Shown here one piece after another: positions 1 through 10,849 of a DNA stretch of 64,000 bases. Source of the stretch: Mytilus trossulus. Lineage: Eukaryota; Mollusca; Bivalvia; Mytilida; Mytilidae. The position numbers and the translations under genes are program-made. The stretch is taken from positions 10,865,911-10,929,910 of the forward strand of contig NC_086376.1 of NCBI RefSeq assembly GCF_036588685.1, written 5' to 3'. The notes under the pieces were generated by a model. It did not search any database, was not told the DNA's origin, and saw only the letters and a program-made list of their open reading frames with translations. The first letter of the stretch is position 1. Every line of letters begins with the position of its first letter.

Positions 1-39
1 AAGCCTTACTAGATTGAAATTATATTTTACATAGATTAC

Positions 40-175
40 CTATAATAGTTCCTACAATGACCGACACACCACTGAGGAATCCAAGTCTTCGTTTCACAGG
101 TATACCATCTGTTAATACTGTTGTTGAAGAAGTACATTCACTATCTGATGTTTTATCTTTCGACTTCATTCTCAT
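40..175 (-). CDS. SLC7-family amino-acid transporter, first coding exon (partial gene)
   Basis: This is the 5' coding exon of a plasma-membrane amino-acid exchanger of the SLC7 light-chain type (b0,+AT, y+LAT or xCT-like). On the minus strand the ATG at 175-173 opens a 45-codon exon with a polar N-terminus rich in Ser, Thr and Lys, ending in KRRLGFLSGVSVIVGTIIG. That is the conserved lead-in to transmembrane helix 1, normally followed by the SGIF motif of the unwound helix. The exon stops in phase 1 at a consensus donor (GTAATC, forward 34-39), directly after the Gly where the family continues. A second in-frame ATG lies at 169-167, so the exact start is uncertain. The remaining roughly 11 helices would lie to the left of the window. 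Family membership is recognised from the helix-1 signature; the subfamily cannot be resolved from this exon. Confidence 0.82.
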
Positions 176-590
176 AAATATTCCCTTAAAATGGAAGAAT
201 ATTTTGCTTTTAAGGATTTAATTGTGGTACCTCGTGTCATCATGAATGTGAAATTTCATTGTGTTATGCATGTCAATCTGTAGAAACACGCGAGATTGCT
301 GTAAGCCGTTCAAAACAACGTCATTTTATCCAACATACATGCAATATAATTATATACTTTTGATTTGGTTCTGCACATGTCCCAGCCTTTCATACCGATT
401 GTCTAATTTTACAGAACCGACCTCAAGTTAAAATATATTATTAATTTGTTAGTGTCCTGCGTATTGCAATGAAGTACTTGCCACTGATTAAATTAATTAG
501 TATATATAATTATCATATACTTAGACTAAATAACATAGGATTTTTACTATATAATAATAGCATTAAATTAACGTAAATACCATATTTTTT
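176..590. other. 5' flank of the SLC7 gene, no other feature seen
   Basis: AT-rich sequence upstream of the SLC7 first exon. It presumably holds the transcription start and 5' UTR of that gene. I see no convincing TATA box, coding potential or repeat match. Confidence 0.3.
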
Positions 591-594
591 CGAA

Positions 595-1345
595 TTTGGT
601 GCTTATCGGGCTGATATGAAAAGTTTATCATATACTTGTATAAAATATAACTAAAATTTTACAGTTCAATAACATTTGAAAATATCACAATGCTACGAAA
701 GGATTACTAGCTTTATTGACCAGATTCTTAAGAATTTCCATAGCGGGCTGATAAAGGTACCTTTATTGACTGCTTCCGGAATGTTATCACATGCCTTTCC
801 GTAAATTTCCGTGACGTTTATCACATGCAACTTCGTGCATTTCCGGAAATTTGATTGAAAACGACAACAGAACGCGGAAAACGGCAAGTGATAAGACTTT
901 TCCCAAAATAGTTGAGGAGCAAAAATTAATTAAGTTTAACATGTTTTGAAAGACATAATTGAGGTGGCAATATTATTGAAGAACATGATAGTTGTTGTGT
1001 CAAAACAAATTAAATGCTTACTATATTAATAAAACAATTAAAAAAAAAAGTAAAGAATTTGTTTTGGTTGTCTGTAAATATTTTCTGAAAGTGCAGACAA
1101 ACAAAATTAAATTTTAATAGTTCTTGTCTGTATATCTTCTGCTGAAGTATATGATAAAAAGATAATTACATGTGGCTCTTGGGCTGATATCACAACCTTG
1201 GGCCGATAAAGGGTTTGATATGAAAAATGCCATGTAATAATCTATACTTATCACATGGTTCGATTGTTATCACATGCCTTTCCGTAACGTTATCACATGG
1301 TATTCCGGTGATACTCGGTAAATTCCGGAAAATACACCTCAATGT
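595..1345. repeat. Short interspersed 'TTATCACATGCCTTTCCG' repeat cluster
   Basis: The phrases TTATCACATGCCTTTCCGTAA, GGGCTGATA and ATTCCGG recur at about 735-875 and 1185-1340, with a shorter GGGCTGATAT piece at about 608. The copies are diverged. The two small ORFs that overlap them carry no recognisable protein. The related motif CAGCCCTCGG reappears in the palindrome at 1747-1869, so this cluster and that palindrome are probably the same repeat family. Confidence 0.5.
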
Positions 1346-1746
1346 TACGTTTTCAGTGAAAAATGTTACAAAGTTATGTACAAAACAATTACTTGAATAC
1401 TGGAAAGTATATTATGTAAAATAATAATAAAAAAATATAAAATATAAAATACAAAAATAAAAAAATAAATGCCTTTTTTTTAAGTTTCAAATATAATTTA
1501 GAAAGTTACTTTTAAAAAAAAAAAGACTTTTCAAGACAGGGTTTATTGTTGAATTTTTTTTTTTTTGTCGATTCGTCCTCATAAAAATGTTTTTATTCTC
1601 TGAGGCATATGATAGAAAGATTTGGGGTCCGACGTCCGTGAACTTTTCACTCTTTAAACTTTTATTTGGGAACCACGTAAAAGGATCAATATATGAATGT
1701 TATTATTCTCCATTGTGGAAGCATATGATAAAAAGATCATAACATG

Positions 1747-1869
1747 TCATTTTTCATATCGCATGTATTATCAGCCCTCGGTCAATATCGGTCCTCGAGC
1801 CATGCGGCTCTTGGGCTAATATTGAACCTAGGGCTGATAAAACATGCGATATAAAAAAAGAAATGCCAT
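1747..1869. repeat. Long imperfect palindrome (hairpin element)
   Basis: Two arms of about 55-65 bp face each other almost without a spacer. The left arm reads CATATCGCATGTATTATCAG followed by CCCTCGGTCAATAT. The right arm is its near reverse complement, with CTAGGGCTGATAAAACATGC and GCGATATAAA. The centre is GCTCGAGCC/GGCTCTTGGGC-like. It could extrude as a cruciform or be a small fold-back element related to the repeats at 595-1345. Confidence 0.7.
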
Positions 1870-1909
1870 GTAATAATCTGGTAATATTATGTGAAACTAC
1901 CACTTAACA

Positions 1910-2275
1910 ACGAGGACAAGCACCCCAGAGGTGTGTCTTCAAATCATAGTTGGTACAGGCAAAACTTATGTAATTGTAGTAAATAAGGTAAAAGCAACAT
2001 AATTGAAGAAAACTTGTAAAAAGATGTTAACAAATGTTTAAAAGTCTAAAAAGCACATTAACGTTAAAATTACATAATATATTGGTTTTGTCGTAAACAT
2101 ACATTGCAATAACAAGATCATATCTATATATTATATGAAATATGTCGGCCATCCGTGGAAAGATAGAAACACTTTAAATCTTAAACTTTTGCACAAAGTT
2201 CATGATATTATGAATTTGAAATTGTACCAAGTAAAAAAGAACGTTGAACTTCACTAACAACGTTTTAAACTATTT
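1910..2275. other. AT-rich intergenic DNA, nothing recognised
   Basis: No ORF, repeat match or structured element that I can support. Confidence 0.3.
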
Positions 2276-2289
2276 CTTTCCAATCTAAA

Positions 2290-2525
2290 TATTTATAGAT
2301 TCTCGTTGATCATCTCAACGAGATTGATTTTCTCGCTTGAGCCGGGACGGCGAAATCGAGAAAGGCAATCGAGTCGAGATAACCAATGATAATCTGTTTA
2401 TCGCTATTTAATCCATGGCGACGTCAATTTCATGTCAATTTCGTTAGCAATACCACGGGCTTGCTTAGTTTCTAGCGATAATTTTTCATCTCAGGCGAGT
2501 AGCAGGATATGAAAAATTATCACAA
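2290..2525. repeat. Probable dispersed repeat with small stem-loop
   Basis: This stretch is richer in G+C than its surroundings, with repeated CTCGA/CGAGA words (CTCAACGAGATTGATTTTCT and CGAAATCGAGAAAGGCAATC). It ends with a stem-loop in which GATAATTTTTCATCTC is mirrored by GATATGAAAAATTATC (about 2478-2521). I suspect a bivalve interspersed repeat but see no second copy in this window. Confidence 0.35.
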
Positions 2526-2529
2526 AAAT

Positions 2530-3185
2530 AGATCAAAGGAAAAATGCACAAAATAGCGATTAATATGAATTATCATGATTATAACCGAAGTCAGAACAAT
2601 ACAAGTATAACCCAGATCACCTGCAATGAACTGATTAAGAGCGACAACTCTGAAAAGCAGATTTCAATTTTCAGACTAACGAATCATTCTTCTTGTTTAT
2701 GTTGTATATAAGAATTTAATTCCGAAAAAAGAAAAACAATCAACATAACGTGAAAAATTTAAGTCGTTGCACTCTAAGCAGTGAACTATACGCCAATATA
2801 CGGGGGAGAAACTTGTTAAATGGCTAAATAAAGACTGACAATTGAAGAATATGCATAGTCCCGAGTGACAAGTTAATACAGATAAGATTTATGGTTGTGT
2901 CATCTTACCTTTTAGTAAGCGTTGAAATAGTCATCAGTATATGAGTAAGATAATATCCAGTAATCGTTACAATTCGTTTTAATTTTTTGGTCTTAGGTTT
3001 GTTCTGAAAAGCCGTGCTCAGCAATAATTTACTATGGAAGGTTAAATGTACAATACAGTGAACCAAATAAAATTTGCATATTGAAATATTCATAACTTTT
3101 ATTTACGGTGTTGAATTTCTTTTTAACAAATAAACGTCCTTTTAAAATGTTATTCGGAAACAAGTTTACTTTATCAAATATGACT
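2530..3185. other. Intergenic DNA, no supported gene
   Basis: A 62-codon minus-strand ORF at 2905-3093 ends near a donor-like GTAAGA, but its product is lysine- and leucine-rich without a recognisable domain. I do not annotate it as coding. Confidence 0.25.
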
Positions 3186-3189
3186 TACA

Positions 3190-3400
3190 TTCTTTCATCA
3201 CAATGCAACAAATATATGTTGTTGCCCTGGAGTCATAAATAAAGTCACCTGATTAGTATCCTTGATGTTTTCAATCTCCAACCGTCCATTATTATTATAC
3301 AATAAGACTGAACCAAGTATCGTCATTCCATTGAATAATACGGTTCTGTTAAAATTAGCATACAGCAACTTAGGTAGCATCAGTAAATAAGTTTTAAAAA
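3190..3400 (-). other. Candidate coding-like fragment, possibly an exon or pseudo-exon
   Basis: A minus-strand frame here reads ...NRTVLFNGMTILGSVLLYNN followed by NGRLEIENIKDTNQVTLFM, which has a protein-like mix of residues and an acceptor-like TTTTAACAG just upstream. A donor-like GTAAGT lies at 3188-3183, but in this frame a stop (TGA) comes first. The phrase SVLLYNNNGRLEIENIKD loosely resembles the membrane-proximal region of polycystin-type proteins. This is weak, and it may be a decayed exon or chance. Confidence 0.2.
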
Positions 3401-3419
3401 TCAAGCTTCTTAAAGTGAA

Positions 3420-5095
3420 AGTTGAAACAATATTAATCTGTAATTCGTTTATTCATCTTTGTTAAACATTCTACAATTTTTTTTTACTAGGTGGGTCTTT
3501 ATAGGACGAACCAGGGATATTGCCACTTTTTTGTTATCTGTATATAATTAACCCTTTTAAGTAATTTAGCCCGTGTCTTGAAGAGTAGCTATTTTAAGAA
3601 TGTACAAAGTACAAGATCCTTTTAGCTATTTTAAATAAAAGTTGATAAATATGCATGTCAAAGAAGGATAACTCCAATTACTTTGATATCAAAGTAACAC
3701 ATGTATCCTAATATTTTAACTGATGTATGAATGTTCAGTTCATTGTTAGATTTTTCTTATTTTTTTCTCGCAATGAAAAAGCATACTACTTCAAGTTAAA
3801 TTTGGAATTAGATACTAAAAAAATATTTAAATTTTGGAAACATTTGTTGAGATCAGTTTGCGCGACGAAAATTTTAACTGACAATATGAATTTTGATTTG
3901 TATCATCTAGGACGAAATAACAAAACTCAGATCTATATATCACAGGCACTCGCTTCAGAAAAAAATCCTGTATACTTTAAATATAACGGTGTATAGGGGG
4001 GGAATCTGAGACGAGTGTTTGTGCTAAATATGTACATATATACTTAACATACTATATTTTTTGTTGCTAACACTTAATTCTCTAACGGTAAAAAAAGGTT
4101 TACGATATGACTAAGCGCAGTCATGGATAAGGTTACTGACTTTAAACAGTCACTTGCAATTGTGGCGGGGTTAAAATAGTTTTGGAACACTAAAAAATCC
4201 AAGTTGAATAATCAAAAGTACATGAATGAACAGTATTATGATAAAATCAATTCAGATTTATTTTTAGCTCAGACATATCTATAGCAGACTCACAAGACAA
4301 GTACAAGTATTCCGTATCAAAGAATTCAAGCATGCAGCAACTGAGAGCAAGCTCAAGTAAGTTAAGCTGTTGGTCATGTCATCATACATTTGTTTATAAA
4401 CAGAAGCTCTTCATGATACTATAAATATGAAGCAGTGCAAGGAGACACTAGGATCACGTAGCATATGTTTAAGGAGTGCAAAAGGTAGAAAGATTTATCT
4501 TTCTTTAGTTTAACAGTAAAGATCTATCAATGAATCTATCGTTCGGATAATTTTAGGTAAGGTTGTAACTTTTTCTCAATTCAACCCATTTCTCCTAAAT
4601 TGACGTACGGTCCATAATTAGGTCTTTCCACGGGATTGTTTTTGTTCTGATTATTTGTTTTATTTTTTTTAGTGTGCCAAATTTGTTTTTTCTTGCGCTT
4701 TATTTTTGTTTCCAAATATGTGGATTAGGTTTTTTTTAATTTATATTATAACTATATGCTTTTGAAACCGACCCTGTTTTACCGAACACTTTTCTGTGTA
4801 ATAATTATCTCCTCGAACACTATGTGTCTTGTTATGAGATGTCCTTTCGCAACCATAAAAGAAGCTTACAAATTTATTTTTTTCCAAAATGCTCATTATA
4901 TCCTCGGGATGTTGCGTTTTATTTCGTCCGAAGCTATCCAGAGACTTCATATGAGAGTTATCCCCCCTTATGCATTTGCTATCACTGATATGCATTTCTA
5001 ACTGGTGACTCTTAATTGATAGAGACCAAGGGTCTTGATTTTTACCATATTGTTGGTTGCGACATATCGTTACAAATACATTTTGGTTTAAAAGT
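3420..5095. other. Intergenic DNA without a supported gene
   Basis: AT-rich sequence. ORFs of about 80 codons are open on both strands over the same bases (4741-5001), and one of 89 codons lies at 3727-3996. None shows a domain, signal peptide or splice context. The GTTATCTCC-type words around 4920-5000 suggest decayed repeat sequence. Confidence 0.3.
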
Positions 5096-5702
5096 TAAAG
5101 CCTCGGTCACACCTTACCGGATAAGACGAACGGACGCCTAACGGATAAAAATAAAAGTTGTCCGTTGACAAAACTGTTATCCGTTGGGAGTCCGTTGATG
5201 TACTGACCAACTAAAACGGACGCCTAACGAATGCATAAAGGACATGCAATGGATATACAACGGACGAGAAACGGAGACGTACCGGATATAACGGATGTCG
5301 AACGTACATCCAACGGACGAGTACCGCATAAAACGGACACCTAACGGAAGCGTACCGGATAAAACGGATAAACAAGATATACGAAAAAATTATAGGCGAC
5401 AATAATAATGCATGTAAATCGCATTAATATTAAAAATGTTTTGTGTAACTGGTTTTGGTTTTTTCTTCAAAAGGGTAGTGTCTGACCTGAATAACAGGCT
5501 GCTTGATTGTGAAGATGTACACTTACTCTAAGATCGATTATGCCGGAATAATAAGAATTCACGAACCCTAAGATGGTATGGGTGTCTTCCGCCATCTTGG
5601 ATTGTAAAAAACAGAGAATCTCAGGTCCAGATTTTCTATCTAGATGCAGATATTTAATGTGAACTTTTATTCAAAATAACTAATTTCTAAGAATATATCT
5701 TT

Positions 5703-5760
5703 TTAATATTAGTATTTTAACAAAGGTTTAAATTTAATATTAGTATTTTAACAAAGGTTG
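5703..5760 (+). repeat. 29-bp direct duplication
   Basis: The word TAATATTAGTATTTTAACAA followed by AGGTT occurs twice in tandem, with about 30-bp spacing. Confidence 0.8.
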
Positions 5761-5892
5761 ATTAATTTTGGTTGTCCTTTTAAATGTTTTTCAAATTAGC
5801 ATTTTAAAAGGAGATAACTCTTAAATAGTTCATTTTCTGTTGGATTCTATATAAAATTTTCATATTTTGTATTTAAGATGGAAAAAACATAC

Positions 5893-6230
5893 TGTGAATA
5901 AAGGCAACAGTAGTATACCGCTGTTCAAAACTCATAAATCCATGGACAAAAAACAAAATCGGGGTAACAAACTAAAACCGAGGGAAGCGCATTGAATATA
6001 AGAGGAGAACAACGACACAACACTGAAATGTAACAGAAACTGACCAAGCATCAGACAAAATCCCACGAGAATAATAAATGTAACATCAAAACCAAATACA
6101 TGAATTTGGGATAGACAAGTACCGTGAAACGTCTTATCGCAATGTGAATTTACACTAAAAAAAAAGAGAAAACAAACGACGCAACGTTAAAATGTAACAC
6201 ACACAGAAACGAACAATAATATAACAATGG
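5893..6230 (-). repeat. Dispersed repeat family A copy (minus)
   Basis: It contains AATAAAGGCAACAGTAGTAT, ACCGCTGTTC, the CGGGGTAACAAACTAAAACC type phrase and AAGAGGAGAACAACGACACA. This is the reverse complement of the plus-strand copy at 41915-42170, which is recognisably the same over about 250 bp. Confidence 0.8.
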
Positions 6231-7114
6231 CCATCTTCCTGACTTGGTTCAGGACATTTTTAAAGGAAAAAAATGGTTGGTTAACCCTATCTTTTCTTTT
6301 GATTTTCTCAAAGTATTGTCTAAAAGGTATCTTTTCCTAATTTTATTTGAAATTCTATCATTTTGTTTAGTTTCTAATCACAAAATGGTGCTTTTTCCTG
6401 TTTGATCCATACAAAATGTGTCATTTTATCACCACCTGTAGCTTGAGAAAATGCGCGGTGACCTATCATTTTTATTTGAATTTTGAACATATATCAATAG
6501 ATACTACGTTTTGGCAAAGTAGGAACAAATTCTATCATTTTTATTTTAGACTTCCATACCACCTTAAGAAATCTAATTGGCATTTCTGATGAGAAATTTT
6601 CAATTAGCATTTATCCGTTTTAGATCCGTTCATCATCCGTTTTATCCGTTATGCGTCCGTTAGAAGTCCGTTGGTGAATTAATCTGCCGTACCTCTAACG
6701 GATGTATAACGGACACGTAACGGATACAAAACGGAAACGAAACGGACGAGTACCGTACTAAACGGACGCCTAACGGGCGTCCAACGGACATTTCATTCGT
6801 TGGACGTCCGCTCAAAGTTTGAACATGCTCAAAATTTTCCACCGGACAGAATGGACGTCGACGGATAAAACGTACGCTTAACGGACATGCAACGGATTTG
6901 GACGGACGCCTAACGGATAAGAACGGACGTCTAACGGACATGAACGGATTGAAAAAAAGTTATCCGTTAGGCATCCGTTCGAGCTATCCGGTAAGGTGTG
7001 ACCGAGGCTTACGCTTTCATTAAATTGGATTTTCTCCCCTCTTATGTTCAAAAATACATTTATGGTGATATAACTCATTCTCCATACATAATAAAGACCT
7101 AGTGAGGTCCTTTG

Positions 7115-7570
7115 TTTATGACCTTCAAATTGAGCTCAAGGTCATAGGTAAATTTGACGTTCTAGATTTTGACCTTTGTGTTTTCTTCCTAGGTATACAT
7201 GATACAGCCAAGGCACTTTTTGCATTAGCCATATGACCTAGGAAAAACCAACCGGAAGTGACCTTGAGTAAACCGAAAGTAGCTTTCTTTTGTTTTTGTG
7301 TTATGTGCAAGTATATAGAACTATATATTTTTTTAATCAATGTCAAGTTAACTATCAAATAATACCGGAATAGAAAATTTCAAACCGGAAGTAACAAATA
7401 GTCTCCCTTATAAAAAAATATGTCTGGAAACCATATATTTTTGAAATCAGTGTATAAAGAGCTATCATTTGACGCTAGAAATGACATTTCAACCTAATTT
7501 TTATATTTTTGAATCAAAAAAAGATTCTTTTCCGGTGGAAAACCCTTCCGTAAATTGTTTCTCGGAACAA
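7115..7570. repeat. Probable low-copy repeat containing CCGGAAGT words
   Basis: CCGGAAGTGACC, CCGGAAGTAAC and CCGGTGGAAA recur within 350 bp, together with GACCTT/AAGGTC words. The 77-codon minus ORF over it has no recognisable domain. Confidence 0.3.
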
Positions 7571-7646
7571 TTGTTTTTTAATTCTTAATTAGCATTCATG
7601 CATATGCATATATATATGTACATGATATATAGTAGATATCAACCAG

Positions 7647-7663
7647 TATATATATATATATAT
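7647..7663. repeat. (TA)n microsatellite
   Basis: A simple TA repeat of eight to nine units is visible. Confidence 0.85.
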
Positions 7664-7664
7664 T

Positions 7665-9425
7665 TTTTAATCAAAGTATAATGACAATATCAGCTTAATC
7701 AAAATTTTGAATATTCTATTATCGTTTTATGAAAGTGATTTCATTGTTCAACCAGTATAAGATACTACGATTGTTATTTATAATTGAAACGGGACAGGTG
7801 CCCGTATGAGTTATTGGATGTCTATTGCAATCCAATAACATGCAGAGTTGAAAACAATATTAAAACAATCACAAGGAATAAATCAGTTATAATATTTATA
7901 AACATCCAAATAGTAATTGACAAAATCTATTTGTATTAATGAGTATGTTTTCTCATTTGACGGATAATATCCGGAGTCAAACATCTGCCCATTCTCCGAA
8001 AATGTATTAGTGACTTTATATATAATTCATAGCCATGTTGTATTAATATTTACCTCTCATCAGTCAGACATTAGCGGTTTACTTCTAAATACACGTCCAC
8101 CAATCGTCGATTGATGAGGCAACGTCGTATAAACGTTTATTTAAAACCGTTGGATTTGGTGTTTGTGATTTCTTACGTATTTAAAATCGTACATGTTAAC
8201 ATAGTAATGGTAAAACGTAGCACTTTCGTTGCAGAGGATGCATTTTAGAGAAATGTCCGTGACAAGTTTTATCTAACAATATATACGTTCCTGGTTTAAG
8301 ATTATCGAATTATACCATTTACCTTTGAATTTTCTTTGAGAGAATGGTACATGCATTAAAATCATGCAATAAATCATAGAACATTTTCTGTGTTTCTTAA
8401 ATTAAATTATGGTAAGGGATTGACATTTCCTATAATCAATTTCGAGTACCAAACATTTCGAATATGTTAACAAAAAGTATTAAATATAAGTCTAGAAGAT
8501 TTCTTCCTCTTGAATTTTCTTTCCAAAATTCCGATCAAGGTTTTTGAAAGTGTTACGTTATATAGCTACAATGACAAAGGTTAGATTACATGAAAATTGG
8601 AAATACCTGTTTTAAATAAATTACAGCCCAAACCAAAGTTGGCAAGCTTATATTAGGTTGTTTATAAATTATATCCTCTATTTTTTTCTAATTCTTCGAC
8701 TTACATTTGTATTTTATAGATAATTTTTGAAGGAAATTAACTAATTAGGTTGAAGATCTACTTTTATAAAGAACCGGGTTACCCATTGTCTGACTGTGGT
8801 ACATGTATGTTTAAAAAATTGTTAAAAATGTTTCGTCATTTGTGTTTGCCATTTTCTTAGTGACTTTACGATTGAATTTCCTCGGAGTTCGGTATTTTTG
8901 TGATTTTCCTTCTTCTTTTTTTTTTATAATAAATAGAATGATACATGAAATTCTCCCTGTCCGAGAGGAAAATCCTTCCTTAATGCCGCGGTGTCCGTTT
9001 AGTTGTCCTGATATATAAATATTCAGCCACGTCCGTTGGATATGGGGTAAATCCAATGCTTCGTGCAGGATGAATATCTTGAAAGCTCTATGAAGGATAC
9101 CTTCGTTTAAACCAGCTTCATTTAAACCTGTAAACCTTGTGAAATTTAAACGCCTTAACATCCGGGGAGGGGAACATCGACATTTATATAAAATAAATAT
9201 GTTAGGGAAAAGTAGAAATGGTCTCTTTTGCCGTTATATTTAAAAAAATCTTTTTGTTCGAATGCGATTATGTCTAAAAATGGACAATATACTTTTATAG
9301 ATACCTATTATCAGCTTTATCAAACTGGAGTTTTGTAAATAGATACATTAAGCATGTATAATAAGCTTGGTTTGACAAACCGTAAATACATTTTCAAAGT
9401 GTCTGCTTTTGTTGTTGAAAATGTC
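7665..9425. other. Intergenic DNA, no supported gene
   Basis: It includes a short minus-orientation family-B fragment at about 8865-8915 (AATTTCCTCGGAGTTCGGTA). A 116-codon minus ORF (8811-9161) overlaps it and has no recognisable domain. The stretch 8950-9170 is less AT-rich than its surroundings and may be an undetected repeat. Confidence 0.3.
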
Positions 9426-9426
9426 A

Positions 9427-9575
9427 GTTATTTTGTAAGAGTTTGTTGTTTCGTTGTTTTCCTCTTATAGAAGATGTGTTTCCCTCGGTATTAGTTTGTA
9501 ACCCGGATTTGTTTCCTCTCAGTCGATTTATATATTTAGAACAGTTGTATACAACTGTTACCTTTATCTATCAAT
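9427..9575 (+). repeat. Dispersed repeat family A copy (plus)
   Basis: TTTCGTTGTTTTCCTCTTAT, TTTCCCTCGGTATTAGTTTG, TAACCCGGATTTG and TTGTATACAACTGTTACC match the order of words in the other plus copies (34875-35135, 41915-42170, 49445-49735). Confidence 0.75.
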
Positions 9576-9579
9576 TTTC

Positions 9580-10685
9580 CCATGCAAGAGGATTCGTAAT
9601 AACGAACTAAACGATCAACACATATAGAAAGCACTAAGTACCGACTGCAATTCCGATAATTAGACAATATTCAATCGGTCCATATCAATATAAAACTGTA
9701 ACAATAATTTTACTTAATTATCAATTGGTATATTAGCAGTTTGGGCATTTAAAAATATACTAGCATATGTATAAAAAGTATAAAAAGAAAAAATAAAGCA
9801 ACACACAGAAGACAATTAACGAAGATTTTCTTTGTTCCATTTTCAATTTAACTGGCTTTATGTTCAATTAAAGAACAAAAGGACAAAATGATAAATATTG
9901 ATACTTGTTTAAAATTCCAATATCATATGTAATAAAATAATGTCGTCTCTTTAGAACCAACAGCGCATGATTGACGTAAATCAGCAATACGAATGTATAA
10001 CCCTGATAGGAAAATTATTCTCACAATTGAAGTTTATTGTTTTTATATTTCTCCTTAGAAAGTAATGTATTCCAATTAAATAAATAATCACGACCATCGT
10101 TTTCCAAAAATGATTTTGTAGTTGTCATTAATATTTGATAGAGCACCTGAGGTTAGTCCCGGACGTTATAAAGGAACATCCAATCTGAAACACCACGGGA
10201 TCACATTCATTTTCTTTATATCAATATTAGTTAAAAGTGTCTAAGGCGGATATTAAGTGAACAAGGAACGATTATTACAGCGATGCTTAAGGCATCTCTT
10301 GAGTATTATTATCACGATGTAATTAGATTAATTCATAATTATCAAGAAGTAACAGCTTCTATTTATTCTATCAAAGTTAATGATTCCAATGTCCTCATAC
10401 TTATCATTCAATTATTCCTCAATTCAATAATCCAGCCACTCATATCCTAATTGCATTGATATCGTGCAAAATTAATATTATTACTCAATAATTAAAATTA
10501 TATAATCATTCTCCTTGAATTAAAATTATCTGCTGAAACGAATTTATTTAGATTGAAAATATGTCTTTAAGACCCCAGTGTAAAGTATAAAAAATTATCC
10601 CGAAACACTACCAAGCGTAAGAAAGAGGTATCGCCAATTTTCACCGAATTCATTTCAAACGAGGGCAATTTTCAAAAAGGTCTGC
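9580..10685. other. Intergenic DNA, nothing recognised
   Basis: Very AT-rich. No ORF over 60 codons and no repeat match seen. Confidence 0.3.
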
Positions 10686-10687
10686 AA

Positions 10688-10775
10688 TCTCAATTAAATA
10701 AACACAACAGCAGTATACCTATGTTCTAAAGTAATAAATCGTTTGAGACAGAAACAAATCCGGGTTGTAACAAAA
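10688..10775 (-). repeat. Dispersed repeat family A fragment (minus)
   Basis: The end fragment only: ATAAACACAACAGCAGTATA, then ACAAATCCGGGTTGTAACAA. Confidence 0.6.
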
Positions 10776-10849
10776 TTATGTCATTTTTCTGAAGTTGTGG
10801 CCTTCTAATGAACAATAAATTAAAAAGATGGCTTAAAAAAAGAGGGACG

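Larger units (their letters stand above)
5567..6567. mobile_element. TIR element nested inside the fold-back element
   Basis: The ends are inverted: TAAGATGGTATGGGTGTCTT on the left, and AGACTTCCATACCACCTTAA on the right, whose reverse complement begins TTAAGGTGGTATGG. The interior includes a family-A copy and no coding region. The end sequence recalls the GGTGGTACC ends of the small element at 61385-61657. Confidence 0.55.
5098..7010. mobile_element. Fold-back DNA element with long inverted ends made of ~10-bp subrepeats
   Basis: The left end (AAGCCTCGGTCACACCTTAC) is the reverse complement of the right end (GTAAGGTGTGACCGAGGCTT). Both arms, about 5100-5370 and 6605-7010, are built from degenerate repeats of AACGGACGCCTAACGGAT-type words. 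They read as AACGGA... on one side and TCCGTT... on the other, mixed toward the centre. A TA dinucleotide abuts each end, compatible with a TA target duplication. The element encodes no protein and carries a nested insertion (5567-6567). The small ORFs over the arms are rich in Arg, Pro and Val because of the subrepeat and are not genes. Confidence 0.8.

Noticed and set aside
4741-5001. ORFs of over 80 codons open on both strands over the same bases
   Set aside because: No domain, no splice context, and composition like decayed repeats. Antisense openness is explained by AT-rich sequence lacking stops by chance.
6660-7078. Arg/Pro/Val-rich repetitive ORFs on the minus strand
   Set aside because: They are translations of the AACGGACG subrepeats in the fold-back arm.
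8811-9161. 116-codon minus ORF
   Set aside because: It includes a family-B fragment and lacks any recognisable domain or gene structure.
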